A stretch of 10,818 bases of DNA from Candidatus Omnitrophota bacterium (lineage in GTDB: Bacteria; Omnitrophota; Gorgyraeia; Duberdicusellales; 4484-171). Where the stretch lies: the NCBI GenBank assembly GCA_016939345.1, contig JAFGHG010000205.1:1-10818 (forward strand), given 5' to 3'. How positions within the stretch are numbered: the first letter of the stretch is position 1; every line of letters begins with the position of its first letter. Shown here piece by piece: positions 5,651 through 10,818 of this stretch. A model generated the notes under the pieces. The model ran no database searches. It worked only from the letters and a program-made list of their open reading frames with translations, and had not been told where the DNA came from. A program made the translations under genes and the position numbers.

Positions 5651-6895
5651 ATGGAATTTGTAGCAGATTTTCATATCCATTCAAAATATTCGCGGGCAAC
5701 TTCCAGGGACATGAACGTCCCCACCTTAACAAAGTGGGCCCGGCTAAAAGGAGTCGACCTCTTGGGCACAGGGGACTTTACTCACCATCTCTGGTTACAA
5801 GAGCTCAAGCAGCACCTGCAGCCTAAGGGTAAAACCGGACTCTACTACCACAAGGATGTCCATTTTATCCTTACCGCAGAAATATCCAGCATATTTTCCC
5901 AGAACGGAAAACTCTACAGGGTCCACAACCTGATCATGGCTCCTTCTTTCGAGATAGTAGATGAAGTAAATAAAATGCTTTCATCCCATGGAAACATTGC
6001 TTCCGACGGCAGGCCCATCCTGGGCATGAGCTGTTTAAGCCTGGCTCAGGAGCTGTTTGGGATATCAAAAGACATAATGCTGGTGCCGGCTCACATCTGG
6101 ACTCCCTGGTTTTCTGTGTTCGGATCAAAATCCGGTTTTGACCGGCTTGAGGACGCATATGGGAAATACACAAAAGAGATAACTGCTCTTGAAACCGGTC
6201 TTTCTTCGGACCCGGCCATGAATTGGATGGTTTCTTGTCTTGATCAATACTCCTTGATCTCGAACTCAGATTCGCATTCTCCTTCGCGTATAGCCAGGGA
6301 AGCTAATGTTTTTGATTGTGAGTTAAGCTATTGGGAAATAATGAAGGTCTTGAAAACAAAAGACAAAAGCAAGTTTCTTTATACTCTTGAATTTTTTCCC
6401 GAAGAAGGAAAATACCATTATGATGGCCATAGAAATTGTCAGGTTTGTTTTCACCCAGATCAAACCAGGAAAAATAACGGAGTCTGTCCAAAGTGCAAAA
6501 AACCTCTGACAAAAGGCGTCTTATACCGAGTCCAGGAACTGGCTGACCGGGAATACGGCCATAAGCCCGATAATGCCGTTGGTTTCAAAAGCCTCGTGCC
6601 TCTAGATGAAATAATTGCCGAGGCTAAGGGCCTGGGCAAACAAAGCAAGGCAGTCAGCACTCAATACCTGGATTCTGTCTATAATGCCGGTTCTGAATTT
6701 AATATTATGGTTAAAATGAGCCTTGAGGAGCTTTTTTCCCGTTTACCCGAAAGGATTGCCGAGGGAATAAAAAGGGTAAGGGATAAGAATATAGAAATGA
6801 TACCGGGCCATGATGGAGAATATGGTGTTATAAAGATATTCAAGGACGAGAAAAAAGAGGAGAAACCCCAAGACCAGCAACTAACACTTTTTTAA
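5651..6895 (+). CDS. EndoQ-like PHP-domain endonuclease (TIGR00375 type) with C-terminal clamp-binding motif
   Basis: EndoQ nicks DNA 5' to deaminated bases (uracil, hypoxanthine, xanthine) and abasic sites. It is known from Thermococcales and a few bacteria such as Bacillus pumilus. This 414-residue protein has the full-length layout. The PHP metal-site residues are H8 and H10 (DFHIHSKYS), D42 and H45 (GTGDFTHH), E77 (TAEIS), H92, H148 (PAHIWTPWF), and D207 and H209 (SNSDSHSPSR). A zinc-ribbon insert has C263/C266 and C279/C282, followed by LTKGVLYRVQELADR near 286-300. The C-terminus is a lysine/glutamate-rich linker ending in QLTLF, a match to the bacterial beta-clamp consensus QL(S/D)LF. 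Only the ATG at 5651 is possible, because an in-frame stop lies 15 bases upstream. No Shine-Dalgarno is visible. A repeat separates it from the pyr genes, while the flavodoxin gene follows after 13 bases. Confidence 0.9.
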   Translation: MEFVADFHIHSKYSRATSRDMNVPTLTKWARLKGVDLLGTGDFTHHLWLQELKQHLQPKGKTGLYYHKDVHFILTAEISSIFSQNGKLYRVHNLIMAPSFEIVDEVNKMLSSHGNIASDGRPILGMSCLSLAQELFGISKDIMLVPAHIWTPWFSVFGSKSGFDRLEDAYGKYTKEITALETGLSSDPAMNWMVSCLDQYSLISNSDSHSPSRIAREANVFDCELSYWEIMKVLKTKDKSKFLYTLEFFPEEGKYHYDGHRNCQVCFHPDQTRKNNGVCPKCKKPLTKGVLYRVQELADREYGHKPDNAVGFKSLVPLDEIIAEAKGLGKQSKAVSTQYLDSVYNAGSEFNIMVKMSLEELFSRLPERIAEGIKRVRDKNIEMIPGHDGEYGVIKIFKDEKKEEKPQDQQLTLF

Positions 6896-6900
6896 GGAGG
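6894..6900 (+). promoter_or_regulatory. Strong Shine-Dalgarno that fixes the GTG start of the flavodoxin gene
   Basis: AAGGAGG overlaps the stop codon of the EndoQ-like gene and lies 8 bases before the GTG at 6909. It is the best ribosome-binding site in the window and supports translational coupling of the two genes. Confidence 0.85.
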
Positions 6901-6908
6901 CCATAGCT

Positions 6909-7400
6909 GTGAAGATATTGATTGTATGCTATTCATTTTCCGGAAACACAAAAAGAGCCTGTTTGTTTTTAAAAGAAAACCTTAAACCCAGCAATTCAGT
7001 TGATTTTATTGACCTGCGTCCGAAAAAAGAAACTTCTTCTTTCCTCGGCCAATGCAAAGAAGCGTTTTTTAAAAACAGCCCTGATCTTTTAGATTGCAAT
7101 TACGATCTTGGCAGTTATGAGTTTATTGTTTTTGCTTCACCGGTATGGGCTTTTACTGTTGCCCCGGCTCTTAGAGCATATTTAAACCAGATCAAGAACA
7201 TAGAAAATAAAAAGTTTGGCTGCCTGTTGACCTATGGCAGCGGAGCAGGGGCCGGCAAAGCCTTAAATTACCTGGTCGAGAGCCTAAAGCATAAAAACGG
7301 AAAGCATGTTTTTTCAAAAAACATCTGCGGCCATAAAACAAAAATGAGGGCATATCTAGCAGATGAACTAATGCCTTTGGTCAAGGCCATTAATGCTTAA
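6909..7400 (+). CDS. Flavodoxin-like protein
   Basis: A 163-residue protein with the flavodoxin fold. The phosphate-binding loop YSFSGNTKRA is at 8-17, at the end of the first beta strand (MKILIVCY). SPVWAFTVAPALRAYL (77-92) and TYGSGAGAGKAL (108-119) occupy the usual FMN isoalloxazine-binding loops. It most likely binds FMN and acts as an electron carrier or NAD(P)H:quinone reductase-like enzyme; the partner is not known. The GTG start is supported by a strong AAGGAGG. The frame ends 5 bases before the LOG-family gene, so it sits inside the EndoQ-dUTPase run. I see no signal peptide or membrane segment, so it should be cytoplasmic. A specific role in DNA or nucleotide metabolism cannot be read from the sequence. 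Confidence 0.85.
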   Translation: MKILIVCYSFSGNTKRACLFLKENLKPSNSVDFIDLRPKKETSSFLGQCKEAFFKNSPDLLDCNYDLGSYEFIVFASPVWAFTVAPALRAYLNQIKNIENKKFGCLLTYGSGAGAGKALNYLVESLKHKNGKHVFSKNICGHKTKMRAYLADELMPLVKAINA

Positions 7401-7405
7401 AAGAC

Positions 7406-7900
7406 ATGAATATAGCTGTTGTAGGCGGACACAAGTGCACAAAAAGAATATACAACATAGCAGAGCAAGCCGGCAGAATGATAGCCCAGCAGGGCTGGAC
7501 ATTGGTTTGCGGAGGCGGAGCTGGAGTCATGGAGGCAGCCTGTAAAGGCGCTAAGCAGGCAAAAGGCCTGACTGTCGGTATACTCCCTAGTTTTGACGGC
7601 AAAGAAGCTAATAAATATCTGGATGTTAAGATTACAACCGGCCTGGGATATGCCCGTAATGTTTTAGTAGTCCGTTCATCACAGGCCGTAATAGCCATTG
7701 ACGGTGAATACGGAACCTTATCCGAAATAGCTTTCGCTTTTTCTGCCGAAGGAGAGAGTTTGCAGCCACGCGGCGGTAATAACCCAAAACCCATTGTAGG
7801 GATAGATACATGGAAAATAAAAGGCTTAAAGCAGGTAAGCACGGCAAAGCAGGCCATTAATTATATCAAGAAAAAACTTCGAGGCAAGAAGAATGCTTAA
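7406..7900 (+). CDS. LOG/TIGR00725 family Rossmann-fold protein
   Basis: A 164-residue protein of the lysine-decarboxylase-like (LOG/SLOG) superfamily, TIGR00725 type. It starts with a beta strand and glycine turn (MNIAVVGGHK). The nucleotide-phosphate-binding motif CGGGAGVMEAACKGA is at 35-49 and GYARN at 81-85. DGEYGTLSE is at 99-107, where classical LOG proteins have PGGxGTxxE. The catalytic-type Glu107 and Arg84 are kept, but the PGG is replaced by DGE. LOG enzymes cleave nucleoside 5'-monophosphates to base plus ribose phosphate, and other members sense nucleotides. Here a nucleotide-binding or hydrolysing role is an inference, helped by the dUTPase gene that overlaps its end by 8 bases. 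It is not a lysine decarboxylase. Confidence 0.87.
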   Translation: MNIAVVGGHKCTKRIYNIAEQAGRMIAQQGWTLVCGGGAGVMEAACKGAKQAKGLTVGILPSFDGKEANKYLDVKITTGLGYARNVLVVRSSQAVIAIDGEYGTLSEIAFAFSAEGESLQPRGGNNPKPIVGIDTWKIKGLKQVSTAKQAINYIKKKLRGKKNA

Positions 7901-8405
7901 TAAAAAAGAAATAAAACAATTAATTATAGAGCACAAGCTAGTCGAAGGCCTTATGGACCTTGAGAAACAGCTTACGCCCAACGGCTTTGATATTACCGTA
8001 GAAAGCATATCTGTTTTTGAAGAGACAGGGGCCATAGACTTTTCTAATAAGGAAAGGGTAGTCCCCATAACCAAAAAAATTTTGCCAAAGAAAATACACC
8101 CTCAAGATGCATACGGCTGGTGGGAACTGCAAAGAGGAGCTTATAAAATTAAGACCAACGAGACCGTAAACTTAGGCAATAATTTAGTAGCCGCAGCCTT
8201 TACCCGGACATCCCTGCTGCGCATGGGCGCTTTTACCCAAAATGGCGTCTGGGATGCCGGCTTTAAAGGCAAAGGTGAATTTATACTCGTTGTAGAAAAT
8301 CCTAGAGGCATTAAAATAAAACAGAATGCCCGCTTGATACAGATGATCTTTTTTCGGGTAGATGATACCGAGGAGTATCAGGGAATATACAAAAACCTGG
8401 AATGA
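7893..8405 (+). CDS. dut: dUTP diphosphatase, archaeal-type DCD/DUT family
   Basis: The enzyme hydrolyses dUTP to dUMP and pyrophosphate. This keeps uracil out of DNA and supplies dUMP for dTMP synthesis. The 170-residue protein follows the archaeal dUTPase pattern: VEGLMDLEKQLTPNGFDITV at 17-36, AFTRTSLLRMGA at 102-113, GVWDAGFKGKGE at 118-129, LIQMIFF at 148-154 and a C-terminal EYQGIYKN lid at 161-168. In dCTP deaminases a catalytic Glu sits in the LEF/LEL segment after DPGxxG. The matching segment here reads LVVEN, with Val at that place in my alignment, so deamination is less likely than dUTP hydrolysis. The ATG at 7893 overlaps the end of the LOG gene by 8 bases and has GAGG 8 bases upstream. 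Trimeric dUTPase of the bacterial E. coli type is clearly different. Confidence 0.88.
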   Translation: MLNKKEIKQLIIEHKLVEGLMDLEKQLTPNGFDITVESISVFEETGAIDFSNKERVVPITKKILPKKIHPQDAYGWWELQRGAYKIKTNETVNLGNNLVAAAFTRTSLLRMGAFTQNGVWDAGFKGKGEFILVVENPRGIKIKQNARLIQMIFFRVDDTEEYQGIYKNLE

Positions 8406-8433
8406 ACAGAAGAAGAATAGCGCTTACAGAACT

Positions 8434-8661
8434 ATGCCTGAGGCAGATTTTGATTTTAAAGATGTAAACCAAGAGCCAGAGATTCTGGATTATGATAATC
8501 TTCTGCCTTGTCCTCACTGCAACAAACCTATTCCCAGCAACTCAACCATGTGTCTGTACTGTTCTGGAGAAGTTTATTTTAATAAGAGAAAAAAGCCGCT
8601 CTGGATAGTTTTAACGGCAGTAATTTTACTCCTTCTACTTATCATTTTTTTTATCTTTTAA
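8434..8661 (+). CDS. Small zinc-ribbon protein with C-terminal membrane segment
   Basis: A 75-residue protein of unknown function. An acidic N-terminus (MPEADFDFKD and onward) is followed by a zinc ribbon with two CxxC pairs (CPHC at 26-29 and CLYC at 40-43), a basic stretch (NKRKKP) and a final hydrophobic helix of about 20 residues rich in Leu and Ile. The layout suggests a tail-anchored inner-membrane protein with the zinc ribbon in the cytoplasm. The ATG at 8434 lies 28 bases after the dut stop. An in-frame ATG at 8362 would give 99 residues, but it overlaps dut by 44 bases and adds an unremarkable tail. Neither start has a good Shine-Dalgarno. It lies between dut and yjbQ with no gap before yjbQ beyond 4 bases, so it belongs to the same unit. 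Confidence 0.75.
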   Translation: MPEADFDFKDVNQEPEILDYDNLLPCPHCNKPIPSNSTMCLYCSGEVYFNKRKKPLWIVLTAVILLLLLIIFFIF

Positions 8662-8665
8662 AGCC

Positions 8666-9061
8666 ATGCAGACTATTTCAGTGAATACAAGCAAAAGGTG
8701 CGAATTTGTAGATATTACCAGAGAGGTCAATCTGCTAATAAAAAAATCAGGCCAAATGAGCGGTACCTGTGTTGTATTTTGTCCGCATACCACAGCCGGA
8801 CTTACTATAAATGAAAACGCTGACCCGGCAGTTAAAGCAGATATTATAAGTCACTTAGCCAAACTAGTGCCTTCAAGCGAAAGTTTTACTCACACTGAAG
8901 GCAATTCTGATGCACACATCAAAGGCTCTTTCTTGGGCAGTTGTCTTAACATTATTATAGACGAAGGACAGCTTGTCTTAGGCACATGGCAGGCGATATA
9001 TTTCTGCGAGTTCGACGGCCCCCGCAAAAGGCAGGTCCATATCAAGATCGCCTCAGATTAG
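8666..9061 (+). CDS. yjbQ: YjbQ family protein (UPF0047)
   Basis: A 131-residue protein of the conserved YjbQ/UPF0047 family, of normal length. Signature segments are HTTAGLTINENAD at 41-53, EGNSDAHIK at 78-86 with His76 before it, and LGTWQAIYFCEFDGPR at 105-120. The conserved His and Glu residues line a putative active or metal site. Members have been reported to have weak thiamine-phosphate-synthase activity, but the physiological role is not settled. It starts 4 bases after the zinc-ribbon gene, without a clear Shine-Dalgarno, and is the last plus-strand gene of the run. It ends 4 bases from the stop of a convergent methyltransferase gene, with no clear terminator hairpin between them. 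Confidence 0.95.
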   Translation: MQTISVNTSKRCEFVDITREVNLLIKKSGQMSGTCVVFCPHTTAGLTINENADPAVKADIISHLAKLVPSSESFTHTEGNSDAHIKGSFLGSCLNIIIDEGQLVLGTWQAIYFCEFDGPRKRQVHIKIASD

Positions 9062-9065
9062 ACGC

Positions 9066-9890
9066 TCAACCCTCTTTCTTAAAAACCATTGAGTCCTGAG
9101 TAACCAGCAAAGGAAAAAAATGCATCTTATCTAGTACGTGGTCTATCCTTTGACAAAACTTATCCAGTCTTCTTTTAAAGGCAAGCGGGTTGCTCTTTTT
9201 ATCCTCTTGCTGCCTGGTTGCTGGCCCGGGAACATCTTTTTTGCCGGCCAGCCAGCGGCGGGAAAAAAGCCGTAACAGGCAAAAGGCATAATTAAGCGAT
9301 AGATAAAGCTTTGCCTGTTTTTTATTGGCTATAAGAGTAAAACCCTTTTTGCCGGCCATATAAATATAATCTTTACGAGTCCTTACCTTAACATGCGAAT
9401 AGACATGAGAGGTTTTTACGCCAACTATCTCAGAAATAAGAAAAAGTCCGCCGGGAATCAATACCCTATTTACTTGGGAAAATATGTTTTCAAGTTTGCT
9501 GTCGTCGACTACATGCTGAAGGACCGTGTTTGTGGTTATCCGGTGGAAACTTCCTGCTTGGAAAGGAAGATTTATACCGTCCCAGAGCACAAACTTTGCT
9601 GAATCTACCCCATGAGCCAGGCAGTTTTTTTTAGCCAGCTCTATCATTTTTGGGGCAACATCACAGCCGACAGCGAAGACTTTCCTTTGGTTTAATTTAC
9701 CCACCTCAGTTCCTATGCCTGAGCCGATGTCTAAAACCTTCATGTCCTTTTCTATAAAATCCCACCATTGAGGACATCTGCTCCAGGGAGGAAAGCTGTG
9801 AAAGGAAAACTTCCCTGGATTTTCTCCTTCACCCGGAGAAGACCTTTCAGCTTCAGCATCAAAATGTTCTTTGGGCAGGTAGTCTTTCAT
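9066..9890 (-). CDS. Class I SAM-dependent methyltransferase, substrate unknown
   Basis: A 274-residue protein with a Methyltransf_11-type Rossmann core. SAM motif I VLDIGSGIGTE is at 52-62, the acidic end of strand 2 is in GCDVAP at 75-80, the motif II-III region runs from about 102 to 127 (LWDGINLPF to TVLQHV), and RVLIPGGLFLISE at 142-154. After the core comes a basic, hydrophobic C-terminal part of about 90 residues that I do not recognise and that may select the substrate. The start at 9890 is chosen because GAGGAG lies 6 bases upstream. A longer reading to 9992 would add 34 residues without such a site and run through the divergent promoter region. It is the only minus-strand gene here, convergent with yjbQ and divergent from mutM. 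Glycan, lipid or small-molecule targets are all possible. Confidence 0.85.
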   Translation of the reverse strand: MKDYLPKEHFDAEAERSSPGEGENPGKFSFHSFPPWSRCPQWWDFIEKDMKVLDIGSGIGTEVGKLNQRKVFAVGCDVAPKMIELAKKNCLAHGVDSAKFVLWDGINLPFQAGSFHRITTNTVLQHVVDDSKLENIFSQVNRVLIPGGLFLISEIVGVKTSHVYSHVKVRTRKDYIYMAGKKGFTLIANKKQAKLYLSLNYAFCLLRLFSRRWLAGKKDVPGPATRQQEDKKSNPLAFKRRLDKFCQRIDHVLDKMHFFPLLVTQDSMVFKKEG

Positions 9891-9896
9891 TTCAAA

Positions 9897-9902
9897 CTCC
9901 TC
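9897..9902 (-). promoter_or_regulatory. Shine-Dalgarno that decides the methyltransferase start
   Basis: On the minus strand GAGGAG stands 6 bases before the ATG at 9890. It supports the 274-residue protein over the longer frame that begins at 9992. Confidence 0.8.
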
Positions 9903-9926
9903 AATACTTGAAAACCAAGAATTAGC

Positions 9927-9955
9927 TTGCCTTCGATTATTATAATATCTATAAT
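9927..9955 (+). promoter_or_regulatory. Candidate promoter of mutM
   Basis: A -35 box TTGCCT (9927-9932, four of six consensus bases), a 17-nt spacer and a perfect -10 TATAAT (9950-9955) predict a start near 9962, giving a 5' leader of about 45 nt for mutM. Another TATAAT lies at 9941-9946 but lacks a good -35. Confidence 0.6.
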
Positions 9956-9957
9956 AA
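9937..9957. promoter_or_regulatory. AT-rich dyad in the divergent methyltransferase/mutM promoter region
   Basis: TTATTATA (9937-9944) and TATAATAA (9950-9957) are exact inverted 8-mers separated by 5 bases. The right half contains the mutM -10 box, and the minus strand of the left half also reads TATAAT (9944-9939). It could be an operator or simply back-to-back -10 elements. I found no good minus-strand -35. Confidence 0.4.
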
Positions 9958-10006
9958 CACAAAACACCGGCTATATACAATAAGCCGAACACACAAGAAA
10001 GGTTTT

Positions 10007-10807
10007 ATGCCAGAATTGCCTGAAGTCGAGACCATAAAGCGCCAGCTGCAGAGACGGATATTAAATAAGAAGATCGTCGGCGTTATTGTCAGGCGAAAAA
10101 ATCTTATTAAAGAACCGTCTTTGGCCGAATTCAAAAAAAAACTTATCGGATCGACAATCGATGGAATAATACGCAAAGGGAAACTGATCATAATAGCATT
10201 ATCGCAAAAAAACTTTCTCATTGTTCATCTGAGAATTTCAGGATGGCTTGAATATGGAAAAAATCTGGATAAAGCCAGAGTTTCTTTTGAACTATCCAAT
10301 AAAAAATTCTTAAATTATATGGACCAAAGAACTTTGGGTGAACTCAGACTCAGGGACCATTACAAAGACCTTTCTTTTGTAAGAACGCTTGGCCCAGAGC
10401 CTTTTAAGCTTAGCCCCAAAGAGTTCCACGCTATTATAAGCAAGAAAAAAACAAAAATAAAAGTTTTACTGCTGGATCAGAAAGTCATCAGCGGAATAGG
10501 CAACATATACGCCCAGGAGGCATTATTTCTTTCGGGGATAGACCCTAATAGAAAGGCTGATTCAATAAACCAAAGCCAAGCCAGCCTGCTGCTGGAAAAA
10601 ATAATCCATGTTCTTAATGAAGGCATAAAATACGGAGGCTCTTCTGTAGACACTTACCGCAATATCGAGGGAAATAAAGGCGGTATGGAAGAAAGATTGA
10701 AGGTTTACGGAAGGCAAAAGTTACCTTGTTTTTCATGCAAAAGCCCTATTTCAAAAATATCCCTTGCCGGCAGAGGAACCTGTTTTTGCCCTAATTGTCA
10801 AAAGTAG
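10007..10807 (+). CDS. mutM: Formamidopyrimidine-DNA glycosylase (MutM/Fpg)
   Basis: MutM removes 8-oxoguanine and ring-opened purines from DNA and cuts the abasic site by beta,delta-elimination. The 266-residue protein is complete. The N-terminal catalytic segment PELPEVET starts right after the Met, so Pro2 is the nucleophile, with Glu3 and Glu6. The conserved lysine is in RKGKLI (K57/K59), HLRISG is at 74-79 and DQRTLG at 106-111. The H2TH motif region contains GIGNIYAQEALF (163-174). The C-terminal zinc finger has C241/C244 and C261/C264, with the conserved Arg in the GRGT turn. AAGAAAGG ends 4 bases before the ATG at 10007. It has its own promoter region and diverges from the methyltransferase gene. 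Only 11 bases follow its stop, so the next gene is not visible. It adds to the DNA-base-repair theme set by the EndoQ-like protein and dUTPase. Confidence 0.97.
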   Translation: MPELPEVETIKRQLQRRILNKKIVGVIVRRKNLIKEPSLAEFKKKLIGSTIDGIIRKGKLIIIALSQKNFLIVHLRISGWLEYGKNLDKARVSFELSNKKFLNYMDQRTLGELRLRDHYKDLSFVRTLGPEPFKLSPKEFHAIISKKKTKIKVLLLDQKVISGIGNIYAQEALFLSGIDPNRKADSINQSQASLLLEKIIHVLNEGIKYGGSSVDTYRNIEGNKGGMEERLKVYGRQKLPCFSCKSPISKISLAGRGTCFCPNCQK

Positions 10808-10818
10808 ACAGGCGTTGC

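Noticed and set aside
7390..7857. 155-codon open frame on the minus strand
   Set aside because: It mirrors the LOG-family gene, shows no family motifs, and is explained by codon structure of the plus-strand gene.
8362..8433. Longer start for the zinc-ribbon protein (99 residues)
   Set aside because: It would overlap dut by 44 bases, has no Shine-Dalgarno, and the extra residues show no recognisable feature; the ATG at 8434 is simpler.
9181..9205. Terminator-like hairpin for the yjbQ transcript inside the methyltransferase gene
   Set aside because: The stem is only 4-5 bp (GGCAA with TTGCT) before a short T-run, too weak to call.
9891..9992. Longer start for the methyltransferase (308 residues)
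   Set aside because: A GAGGAG site 6 bases before the ATG at 9890 supports the shorter form, and the extension crosses the mutM promoter region.

Overview
The window is bacterial chromosomal DNA of moderate GC, gene-dense, with mostly housekeeping genes and very short gaps. No stretch over 300 bases lacks a gene. I see no rRNA, tRNA, CRISPR array, insertion sequence or phage gene. The host cannot be fixed from this sequence. A PyrR-type pyr attenuator, a bacterial GlmS/RsmI/MutM set, and two proteins of archaeal flavour (an EndoQ-like nuclease and an archaeal-type dUTPase) suggest an uncultured bacterial lineage, for example of the Omnitrophota type; that assignment is an inference.

Layout. 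(1) Positions 1-2207: 3' part of glmS (amino-sugar synthesis), a small hairpin, and rsmI (16S rRNA 2'-O-methylation), the latter reduced to its catalytic domain. (2) Positions 2204-5571: the pyrimidine unit. A consensus-like sigma-70 promoter overlaps the rsmI stop codon. It drives a compact leader of about 110 nt with a PyrR-binding hairpin almost at the predicted 5' end, a possible 13-codon leader ORF with its own Shine-Dalgarno, and an intrinsic terminator. pyrR, pyrB and pyrC follow, then a Mut7-C/zinc-ribbon gene. (3) Positions 5555-5631: a heptanucleotide-repeat palindrome that supplies the last codons of the Mut7-C gene. (4) Positions 5651-9061: a tightly packed plus-strand run of an EndoQ-like PHP nuclease, a flavodoxin-like protein, a LOG/TIGR00725 Rossmann protein, an archaeal-type dUTPase, a small zinc-ribbon membrane protein and YjbQ. 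(5) Positions 9066-9890: a class I methyltransferase on the minus strand, convergent with yjbQ. (6) Positions 9891-10807: an AT-rich divergent promoter region and mutM (fpg).

How the genes fit together. PyrR, PyrB and PyrC form a self-regulated module for early de novo UMP synthesis. EndoQ (cuts at deaminated bases), the dUTPase (keeps dUTP out of DNA) and MutM (removes oxidised purines) form a loose DNA-base-damage theme. The EndoQ-like protein ends in QLTLF, which matches the bacterial sliding-clamp-binding consensus. The most notable points are the pyr leader with a possible leader peptide, the EndoQ clamp tail and its dUTPase neighbour, a perfect 28-bp palindrome inside pyrR, and the heptamer palindrome between the Mut7-C and EndoQ genes.
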